NCBI GenBank assembly: GCA_003497765.1
Contig: DNNY01000052.1
Location: 1 to 9,943 of the forward strand
Direction of reading: 5' to 3'
Source: Oceanospirillaceae bacterium
Lineage (GTDB): Bacteria; Pseudomonadota; Gammaproteobacteria; Pseudomonadales; Balneatricaceae
Length of the DNA stretch: 9,943 nucleotides
Shown here: positions 1 through 5,423 of the stretch, one piece after another
Position numbering within the stretch: position 1 is the stretch's first letter
How the letters are laid out: each line of letters begins with the position of its first letter
The notes under the pieces: generated by a model
What the model was told of the DNA's origin: nothing
Database searches by the model: none
What the model saw: the letters and a program-made list of their open reading frames with translations, nothing else
Program-made: the position numbers and the translations under genes

Positions 1-710
1 ATACCTTTACCACCTTGGTCGATATAACCAATTACAGCAACAGCATCACCACCTGCTGAAGCAAGTGTAGCAACTTCTGCTGAGTAGTCAGCTTTACCAT
101 CTTCGTGAGCCGCTTCAATGGTGATGCTACCACCCATACCTCTAAAGGCAGAAGAGAATGCATCAGCTAAACCCTTACCATAGTCATTGTTGGTATAGGT
201 AACCGCTACAGTATCAATACCACGATCCATTACCACTTCAGCCAATACTACGCCCTGACGAGCATCAGAAGGTGCGGTACGGAAAAATACACCATTGTCT
301 TCAAAAACAGACAAACCTGGTGAAGTAGCAGATGGAGAAATCATTGCTACACCATTTGGCGCACCAACATTCTTCGCTATAGCGCCAGTAACACCAGAGC
401 AGTCTGCACCCATAATAGCGGCAACACCATCAGCATTTACTAGACGCTCAGCAGCTGCCGTGGCCGCAGCAGCATCAACGCAAGTTGAGTCAGCACGAAC
501 CGAAGTAATGGTCTCTCCACCTAGCAATTTACCGGAGTTAGAAGCTTCAGCAAAAGCTAATTCTGCAGCATCAGCCATAACAGGGGTCAATGATTCGATA
601 GGACCAGTGAAGCCCAAGATCACGCCTACTTTAATGTCAGCTTGAGCGGCACCAGAGATCATAGTGGCAGCAGCTGCAGCTAGTAAGGTCTTAGAAAAAA
701 TTTTATGCAT
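1..710 (-). CDS. Branched-chain amino-acid-type ABC transporter substrate-binding protein (partial, 3' end off window)
   Basis: This is a periplasmic solute receptor of the LivK-like, Leu/Ile/Val-binding family (type 1 periplasmic binding fold). It would deliver an amino acid or related ligand to an ABC permease. The ATG at 710-708 follows a GGAGG at 724-720 with a 9-base spacer, which fixes the start. Residues 1-24 form a signal peptide: basic MHKIFSK, an alanine-rich core, then AQA before Asp25. The mature protein opens with IKVGVILGFTGPIESL, typical of the family. Cys77 (DSTCVDA) and Cys104 (GADCSG) sit where LivK-type proteins have a disulfide, and SPSATSPGLS (125-134) fits the ligand-binding hinge region. 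Only 236 codons are visible of an expected 370-400, so the second lobe and any permease genes lie to the left. GCT/GCA/GGT/CGT/TCT-rich codon use differs from neighbours and hints at high expression. Substrate is not predictable. Confidence 0.9.
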   Translation of the reverse strand, partial: MHKIFSKTLLAAAAATMISGAAQADIKVGVILGFTGPIESLTPVMADAAELAFAEASNSGKLLGGETITSVRADSTCVDAAAATAAAERLVNADGVAAIMGADCSGVTGAIAKNVGAPNGVAMISPSATSPGLSVFEDNGVFFRTAPSDARQGVVLAEVVMDRGIDTVAVTYTNNDYGKGLADAFSSAFRGMGGSITIEAAHEDGKADYSAEVATLASAGGDAVAVIGYIDQGGKG

Positions 711-927
711 ATACCTATTCCTCCGGAATATTATCATTTTGTTATTAGATATCGATAAGTGGCAAACACCAGAATATGTCCAACAATAGCATGCGGAACA
801 GTCATTATTTTACTTTGCCTTGCTAACACAAAAGCGCTTAGAGCAAGACAAACCGACACCCACAGCACATAGAAAACCCATGGCCAGCCTAGGAGTATAT
901 AATCATGTATTACATAATTTCAAATTA
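711..927. other. Divergent spacer, livK-like side
   Basis: This is the left part of the 373-base gap between the binding-protein gene and metA. It holds the GGAGG ribosome site of the binding-protein gene (724-720, minus). I found no convincing -35/-10 pair for that gene. A stop-free minus-strand frame runs 919 to 734 and would end in TGATAA just before that ribosome site. It encodes a hydrophobic peptide but has no ATG near its beginning, so it is not called as a gene. No tRNA, strong terminator or known riboswitch pattern was recognised. Confidence 0.5.
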
Positions 928-956
928 AGATGTCGCCTAGTGTCAGGAGATGTCGC
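928..956 (+). promoter_or_regulatory. Candidate operator: three TGTC blocks phased at 10 bp upstream of metA
   Basis: TGTC starts at 931, 941 and 951, exactly one helical turn apart. The first and third copies extend to the identical 9-mer AGATGTCGC (928-936 and 948-956). The array covers the -35/spacer region of the predicted metA promoter, where a repressor or activator would act. AGATGTCG matches the enterobacterial MetJ box AGACGTCT at 6 of 8 bases. However, MetJ boxes are normally contiguous 8-bp units, which this 10-bp phasing does not fit, so the regulator is left open. Confidence 0.4.
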
Positions 957-959
957 ATT

Positions 960-968
960 TGCTATAAT
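960..968 (+). promoter_or_regulatory. Extended -10 promoter of metA (TGCTATAAT)
   Basis: A perfect TATAAT lies at 963-968, preceded by TG plus one base (960-962), the extended -10 arrangement that tolerates a poor -35. The bases at -35 (about 940-946, GTGTCAG) match poorly and overlap the TGTC array. Transcription would begin near 975, giving a leader of about 110 bases before metA. Confidence 0.55.
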
Positions 969-1038
969 TTCAATGTTATTTTTAATAAAACCTTTCGCTC
1001 AAGTCTTAAAAATCAATATATCGTAGACACCTTTTGGT

Positions 1039-1079
1039 CTGCAGGTTATCCTGTAGCCCATTGTTATTTATCAGGAACC
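1039..1079 (+). promoter_or_regulatory. metA leader: hairpin and alternative pairing with the ribosome site
   Basis: CTGCAGG (1039-1045) pairs with CCTGTAG (1050-1056) around a TTAT loop: seven pairs including one G-U. The same CCTG (1050-1053) can instead pair with CAGG (1072-1075), which overlaps the metA Shine-Dalgarno AGGA (1073-1076). This alternative can be extended, with bulges, by GGT (1044-1046) against ACC (1077-1079). The two folds exclude each other, so the leader could expose or hide the ribosome site. This is read by eye, with no folding energy computed. Confidence 0.3.
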
Positions 1080-1083
1080 TGAC

Positions 1084-2013
1084 ATGCCCATTCGTATTCC
1101 AGACGCTTTACCCGCTACCAGCTTATTGCAGCAGGAAAACGTGTTTGTCATGACTGAAACAAGGGCATTACATCAGGATATTCGCCCCCTAAAAGTAATT
1201 TTACTTAATCTGATGCCAAAAAAAATTGAAACGGAAAATCAGATTATGCGCTTATTATCCAATTCATCTTTGCAGTTGGATATTACCCTTTTACGGGTTG
1301 ATAAGCGGGAAAGTCGCAATACACCAGCGGAACATCTAAATAGCTTTTACCGAGATTTTGATGAGATTCGTGAAAGTAATTATGACGGCCTGATTATTAC
1401 TGGTGCGCCCCTAGGCCTGGTTGAATTTGAAGATATTGTGTATTGGCCGGCGGTGCAAGAAATTATCCAATGGTCACGCACACATGTTACCTCTACCCTG
1501 TTTCTTTGCTGGGCTGCTCAGGCAGGTTTAAAGGTTCTTTATGATCTACCTAAACAAACCCGCAGTAAAAAGCTTTCAGGGATATATACCCATCAACTGG
1601 TTAAAGACCATGAGCCTTTAACCAGAGGCTTTGATGACAATTTTATGGCACCAGCATCGCGCAATGCTGATTTCCCAGTGGACTTTATTGAGGACCACAC
1701 TGATCTAGAAATTCTTGCCCAGTCTGATGAAGTCGGTGTGTATATTATGGCCAGCAAAGATCGTCGACAGGTCTACTTAACTGGCCATCCAGAATATAAC
1801 GCGACGACTTTAGCCGAGGAATATCAACGGGATCTAGCCGCTGGAATAAACCCAGATATTCCCATTAATTACTTCCCTGATGATGACCCTAGCCAGATAC
1901 CCAGTGCTACTTGGCGAAGCCATGGTTACTTATTTTTTAGTAACTGGCTTAATTACTGTGTTTATCAGGCTACACCCTATAACTTGGCGGACTTACAACC
2001 AGCTCAAAGTTAG
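1084..2013 (+). CDS. metA: Homoserine O-succinyltransferase
   Basis: This cytoplasmic enzyme acylates homoserine from an acyl-CoA, the committing step of methionine synthesis. The 309 residues match the family length and align at the N-terminus ([11 protein letters not shown]). Catalytic Cys142 lies in [10 protein letters not shown], and His235 and Glu237 lie in TGHPEY, the same numbering as in E. coli MetA. Residue 111 is Gly ([11 protein letters not shown]). In the published specificity switch for this family Gly111 goes with succinyl-CoA and Glu111 with acetyl-CoA, so succinyl transfer is inferred; the donor has not been tested here. The ATG follows AGGA (1073-1076) with a 7-base gap. The gene stands alone on this strand, has its own promoter and leader, and converges with the PLP enzyme 11 bases after its stop. 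No truncation or odd residue is seen. Confidence 0.96.
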   Translation: MPIRIPDALPATSLLQQENVFVMTETRALHQDIRPLKVILLNLMPKKIETENQIMRLLSNSSLQLDITLLRVDKRESRNTPAEHLNSFYRDFDEIRESNYDGLIITGAPLGLVEFEDIVYWPAVQEIIQWSRTHVTSTLFLCWAAQAGLKVLYDLPKQTRSKKLSGIYTHQLVKDHEPLTRGFDDNFMAPASRNADFPVDFIEDHTDLEILAQSDEVGVYIMASKDRRQVYLTGHPEYNATTLAEEYQRDLAAGINPDIPINYFPDDDPSQIPSATWRSHGYLFFSNWLNYCVYQATPYNLADLQPAQS

Positions 2014-2028
2014 TTCTGTTGAACCTAA
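2010..2028. terminator. Weak hairpin at the metA / PLP-enzyme convergent junction
   Basis: TTAGTTC (2010-2016, with a TGTT loop) pairs with GAAC-C-TAA (2021-2028): seven pairs and one bulged C. It spans both stop codons of the convergent genes. An outer GTTAG/CTAAC match (2009-2013, 2030-2034) could pair instead of the lower stem. There is no clear U-tract on either strand, so it is at best a weak bidirectional terminator. Confidence 0.25.
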
Positions 2029-3068
2029 GCTAACCACTCATTTAATTGTTTGCTGGCAGCAGAGATATCGCCAATATTTTCTGCCACCCATTGATCGTTG
2101 TAGTAGGTATCTAAATAGCGCTCACCTGCATCACACATCAAAGTGACAAGGGAGCCAATATATCCATGTTGGCGCATTTGATCAGCCACCAATAATAACC
2201 CCCAAAGATTTGTCCCTGTTGAGGGACCGCCCATATGGCCAGTATGTTGGTATAACCAGCGCATCGCTGCCACACTAGCGGTATCTGGCACCTGTAACAT
2301 ATCGTCAATAACGCTGGGGACAAAAGATGCCTCGACCTCGGGTCGACCAATGCCCTCTATGCGGCTACTTATTCCAGTGGAGTGATTAAAATCCCCATTC
2401 ATAAAAGCTGTATAAAAGGCTGAATTTTCTGGATCAACCACCCAGAGTTGGGTATCGAAGCCCTGATAACGAATATAGCGGCCAATAGTAGCCGATGTGC
2501 CCCCAGTGCCAGCGGACATAATAATGGCATAAGGTATGGGATGGGGTTCGGCTTGCATTTGAGTAAAGATACTTTCAGCAATATTGTTATTGCCGCGCCA
2601 ATCAGTGGCTCTTTCAGCATATTTAAACTGATCTAAAAACACACCCCGTTTGCTAATAGCCAACTCTTGAGCAGTTTTGTGCATTGCTGTAGCACAATCA
2701 ACATAATGGCAATGGCCACCATAACGTTCAATCAAGTTAATTTTGTGCTGTGATGTTGAACGTGGCATAACGGCATAAAAAGGTACGCCAATAAGGTGCG
2801 CAAAATAAGCTTCTGAAACAGCAGTATTACCTGAAGAAGCTTCAATAACCGGTGTTTTTTCGGTTATTTGGCCATTACACAAGGCATACAAAAACAGCGA
2901 GCGTGCTAAACGATGCTTTAGGCTACCCGTTGAATGACGGCTCTCATCCTTTAGATAAACGTCTATACCTGTATAACCTGGTAAGGTTATTTTTAATAAA
3001 TGGGTATCAGCTGAGCGCTGAAAATCCGCTTGAATACGTTTAACTGCCTGTTTATTCCATTCCCTCAT
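2025..3068 (-). CDS. PLP-dependent cysteine synthase-fold enzyme, Cds1-like (putative L-cysteine desulfhydrase)
   Basis: This is a fold-type II PLP enzyme of the cysteine synthase/cystathionine beta-synthase superfamily. From the ATG at 3068 it has 347 residues. Lys51 in STGSLKHR is the expected Schiff-base lysine, SSGNTAVSEA (78-87) is the substrate-binding loop, GTGGTS (187-192) the PLP phosphate loop, and STGTN (283-287) and CDAGERYL (312-319) the C-terminal cofactor contacts. The motif TGSLKHRLARSLFLYALCNG resembles my recollection of mycobacterial Cds1, which degrades cysteine to pyruvate, ammonia and sulfide; true O-acetylserine sulfhydrylases carry SVKDR instead. The reaction is therefore inferred, and cysteine or another beta-substituted amino acid could be the substrate. 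It lies 36 bases after the EamA exporter gene on the same strand, so the two probably form an operon. An upstream in-frame TTG (3074) is rejected because it is only one base from the GGAGG. Confidence 0.88.
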   Translation of the reverse strand: MREWNKQAVKRIQADFQRSADTHLLKITLPGYTGIDVYLKDESRHSTGSLKHRLARSLFLYALCNGQITEKTPVIEASSGNTAVSEAYFAHLIGVPFYAVMPRSTSQHKINLIERYGGHCHYVDCATAMHKTAQELAISKRGVFLDQFKYAERATDWRGNNNIAESIFTQMQAEPHPIPYAIIMSAGTGGTSATIGRYIRYQGFDTQLWVVDPENSAFYTAFMNGDFNHSTGISSRIEGIGRPEVEASFVPSVIDDMLQVPDTASVAAMRWLYQHTGHMGGPSTGTNLWGLLLVADQMRQHGYIGSLVTLMCDAGERYLDTYYNDQWVAENIGDISAASKQLNEWLA

Positions 3069-3075
3069 TGCCAAA

Positions 3076-3080
3076 CCTCC
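3076..3080 (-). promoter_or_regulatory. Start-deciding ribosome binding site (GGAGG)
   Basis: On the minus strand AAAAGGAGG is followed by TTTGGCA and then ATG (3068). The 7-base gap between GGAGG and that ATG is ideal. The in-frame TTG at 3074 is one base from the GGAGG and cannot use it. This fixes the start of the PLP enzyme. Confidence 0.8.
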
Positions 3081-3104
3081 TTTTACCTAAACGTTTTTAC
3101 CAAG

Positions 3105-4016
3105 CTAAGTTAGGGGCTCATCAGGAACATCCAATTCCTTATAGATACTATAGTTACGTGAACGCACTTCGTGTAAAGTGATATACAAACCACTTAATGC
3201 AATGATAAGTAATCCTAGCCAAACTCTAATATCCGGCCAATAATCGAATAATAAGTAGCTTAGCAGTGTTGCAGCAACTATTTCGAAATAATTAAATGGG
3301 CTTAGTTGCGATGCTGATGCATATTCAAAGGCTTTTATAATCAAAAAATGCCCCGCGGCAGCAAAAAAACCCATGGCCGCCATCATGGCCAAGCCTTTTA
3401 CATCAGGCAATGCCCCATGAGACAGCATAAAAGGGGTTAACACAATTGAGCCACCCACTGCCGTATGCAAAAGAGTGGTTAAAGAAGATCCATTAGAATC
3501 ACTCAGTTTGCGTGTTGCCATCAAGTAGAAGGCATAAGCAAAACCAGCTGCTAAGGCCCATAATAGACTTGGTTTAAAGGCTGATGAGTTAGGTTGCAGG
3601 ATAACTAATACACCAATAAAGCCGATAATAACGGCTAGTAAACGGCGCAAATCAAAGCTTTCACCTAACCAAAAAGGGGCTATCAGAGCCACCACCAAAG
3701 GGGAAACAAATAATAGGGACAGCGCAGCTGGGATAGGGTTATCAGCAATGGCTAAAAAGAAAAACAAAGTAGTCATAGTAATAGCCATACTGCGTAAGAA
3801 CTGCTGCCTGGGTTTATTGGGCAAGCGCCACCAAGGACGCCTCAACAGTGAAAGTAACAATATTAGCCATAAAGTATGAAATACAAAACGCGACCAAGTA
3901 ACCTGAATAACACTATAGTCTGCACTTAATAATTTGGCACATATATCTAGCACTGGTAACACAATCATGGCAGCCACCATTAGCATAATGCCTAATAAGG
4001 GACGTTGTGAGTCCAT
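3105..4016 (-). CDS. EamA-family (DMT superfamily) inner-membrane transporter
   Basis: This 303-residue integral membrane protein has about ten hydrophobic segments in two EamA repeats (roughly residues 7-140 and 150-283), the usual length and layout for drug/metabolite transporters. NPIPAALSLLFVSPLVVALI (93-112) followed by APFWLGE (113-119) is the typical end of the first repeat, with the conserved Glu closing a helix, and ASASQLSPFNYFE (233-245) is the matching region of the second. The ATG follows GAGG (4029-4026) with a 9-base gap. It is the first gene of a likely two-gene operon with the Cds1-like enzyme. Some family members (E. coli EamA/YdeD) export O-acetylserine and cysteine, so an amino-acid or sulfur-metabolite exporter role is plausible from context, but substrate cannot be read from sequence. 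A charged cytoplasmic tail follows the last helix. Confidence 0.9.
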   Translation of the reverse strand: MDSQRPLLGIMLMVAAMIVLPVLDICAKLLSADYSVIQVTWSRFVFHTLWLILLLSLLRRPWWRLPNKPRQQFLRSMAITMTTLFFFLAIADNPIPAALSLLFVSPLVVALIAPFWLGESFDLRRLLAVIIGFIGVLVILQPNSSAFKPSLLWALAAGFAYAFYLMATRKLSDSNGSSLTTLLHTAVGGSIVLTPFMLSHGALPDVKGLAMMAAMGFFAAAGHFLIIKAFEYASASQLSPFNYFEIVAATLLSYLLFDYWPDIRVWLGLLIIALSGLYITLHEVRSRNYSIYKELDVPDEPLT

Positions 4017-4074
4017 TGTTACTTACCTCAAACGCTTTTAATGTTTGTTTATTTTTATATTCCGCATGCAATGT

Positions 4075-4107
4075 ACCTTATGCACTGCTGACTAGCTAGC
4101 ATAAGGT
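4075..4107. repeat. 9-bp inverted repeat in divergent promoter region (candidate operator)
   Basis: ACCTTATGC (4075-4083) and GCATAAGGT (4099-4107) are perfect inverted copies separated by 15 bp, so arm centres are 24 bp apart. The spacer ends in CTAGCTAG (4092-4099), itself a palindrome that overlaps the right arm by one base. The element lies between the divergently read EamA exporter and deacetylase genes, 32 bp upstream of a TATAAT for the latter. It could be a two-site operator shared by both genes or a hairpin in the exporter leader RNA. Confidence 0.45.
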
Positions 4108-4139
4108 CGCAGATGCTAACCAATATGTCGAAAGTGGCG

Positions 4140-4145
4140 TATAAT
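4140..4145 (+). promoter_or_regulatory. Candidate -10 box (TATAAT) for the deacetylase gene
   Basis: A perfect TATAAT sits 34 bases before the ATG at 4180. No good -35 hexamer is present 16-18 bp upstream, so an activator may be needed. A transcript starting near 4152 would leave a short leader and would place the alternative TTG start (4162) only about ten bases from the 5' end. Confidence 0.4.
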
Positions 4146-4179
4146 ATAAGCCTTAAATTGATTGTTATTCGGTAACCTA

Positions 4180-5244
4180 ATGCTTTATTTACACCAGTTT
4201 CTTAAACTTTCTACAAGCCTGTTTATTGCACTTATTTTGGTCGCACCAACTGCGCAGGCTGCAAAGCATGTTAATGTGTTGCTTTATCATCATGTTAGTG
4301 CCGACACACCGCGTTCTACCTCAATATCTCCAGACGAATTTGCAGGCCATATGGCTTATCTGCAAGAACAAGGTTACCAAGTAATTGCGTTAGGCCAAGC
4401 TCTAAGCCTTTTACAAGCAGGAGAGGAAGTGCCTGACAAAAGTGTGGCGATTACTTTTGATGATGCTTGGCGTAATATCTACACTAATGGCTTGCCCATT
4501 TTGGAACAATATAACTACCCCTTTACTGTATTTGTGAATACCGATCCAATCGATCAAAACCATAGAATGGCTATGACTTGGGATATGTTAAGGGATATGA
4601 AACAACGCGGTGGTACCTTAGCTAACCACACTACGGACCATGATTACCTAGTTAGGAAAGCCGATTATGGTTCACAGTGGCTAGCTGATACATTAGCCAA
4701 TATTGATAAGGCCCAACAACGCCTTGAGGCAGAAACGGGTGCCACGCCCAAGTGGCTAGCTTATCCCTATGGTGAATATAACCACACACTAAAACAAGCC
4801 CTTAAAGAGCGTGGTTATATCGCTTTTGGTCAACATTCGGGCGGTATTGCCCACTTCTCTGATTGGCAGGCCTTACCTCGGTTTCCTGCTGCCGGCATGT
4901 ATAGCAATCTCAAAACCTTAAAACTTAAGCTAGCTTCCCAGCCAATGCCCATTGATTATAATGCCCTGCCAGATCCTGTGATTCGCTTAGACCAAGATCA
5001 CACCAACCCCCCTGTCCTAAACGTAAATATGCTGACAAAGGAAAAGAAGGGTGTGCGGGATCAATTAAGTTGTTTTATTTTGGGCAGCCCCCAAAAGCCA
5101 GTCTGGCAAGACCAACAAAACTGGCACATCAGTGCTGAAGCACCTTTACCAAGTGAACGCAGCCGTTATAATTGCACAGCGCCTATTTGGGGGCAAAAAA
5201 ACTATTACTGGATGTCCCATCAGTGGCTGGTATACGAGCACTAA
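4180..5244 (+). CDS. Secreted polysaccharide deacetylase (CE4 / NodB-homology family)
   Basis: This is a metal-dependent carbohydrate de-N-acetylase acting outside the cytoplasm, 354 residues from the ATG at 4180. Residues 1-27 form a signal peptide ending APTAQA; there is no lipobox cysteine. VNVLLYHHVS (31-40) opens the domain. TFDDA (92-96) gives Asp94 as likely base and Asp95 as metal ligand. NHTTDHDYL (149-157) gives metal ligands His150 and His154, and AYPYGEYN (194-201) is the next conserved motif. The opening motif and HxxxH recall the deacetylase domain of PgaB, but the glycosyl hydrolase half of PgaB is absent. Residues about 260-354 are an unassigned C-terminal region with Cys298 and Cys332, possibly a disulfide. 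An in-frame TTG at 4162 is rejected because it lies almost at the predicted transcript start and lacks a ribosome site; the ATG itself has only a weak one. Substrate (PNAG, peptidoglycan, chitin-like glycan) is unknown. Confidence 0.88.
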   Translation: MLYLHQFLKLSTSLFIALILVAPTAQAAKHVNVLLYHHVSADTPRSTSISPDEFAGHMAYLQEQGYQVIALGQALSLLQAGEEVPDKSVAITFDDAWRNIYTNGLPILEQYNYPFTVFVNTDPIDQNHRMAMTWDMLRDMKQRGGTLANHTTDHDYLVRKADYGSQWLADTLANIDKAQQRLEAETGATPKWLAYPYGEYNHTLKQALKERGYIAFGQHSGGIAHFSDWQALPRFPAAGMYSNLKTLKLKLASQPMPIDYNALPDPVIRLDQDHTNPPVLNVNMLTKEKKGVRDQLSCFILGSPQKPVWQDQQNWHISAEAPLPSERSRYNCTAPIWGQKNYYWMSHQWLVYEH

Positions 5245-5423
5245 TTTAGCAAGGACACTAGTAAGCTAGGCGTTGTTTTGGAATAGTACAAAGTGCTTTG
5301 GGATGCCGCATTTAAAACCTTTAATGGCGCTCCTATCCAGATACATAGACAACGCATCAGCTAGCATTAAGCGTTAATTTTACTGATGCCCAAATGGGTT
5401 CTTTTGCGGGTAGAGACAATATT
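5245..5423 (+). other. Spacer between deacetylase and HyuA-like genes, with small dyads
   Basis: No strong terminator was found after the deacetylase gene. Two weak dyads are present: CAAAG-TG-CTTTG (5289-5300) and AACGC/GCGTT (5351-5355 and 5371-5375) with a 15-base loop followed by TAATTTT. The first could be an operator; the second could be a poor terminator or leader hairpin. No confident promoter was seen. Confidence 0.3.

Noticed and set aside
295..645. Plus-strand open frame of 116 codons across the binding-protein gene
   Set aside because: It is antisense to a clear signal-peptide-bearing receptor; its Ala/Thr/Pro-rich sequence mirrors the biased codons of the real gene.
928..956. 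Classical MetJ operator
   Set aside because: The boxes match at 6 of 8 bases but repeat at 10 and 20 bp, not 8 bp, so the assignment is not safe.
820..1026. Plus-strand open frame of 68 codons ahead of metA
   Set aside because: It runs through the predicted metA operator, promoter and transcript start, has no ribosome site, and resembles no protein I know.
975..1083. Known SAM-type riboswitch in the metA leader
   Set aside because: I could not match the conserved cores of SAM-I, SAM-II or SAH elements; only simple hairpins are seen.
1880..2146. Plus-strand open frame of 88 codons overlapping the metA end
   Set aside because: It overlaps metA in another frame, then the Cds1-like gene antisense, with no start signals.
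5394..5423. Upstream ATG extending the HyuA-like protein by ten residues
   Set aside because: The added residues are not part of the family N-terminus and the ATG has no ribosome site.
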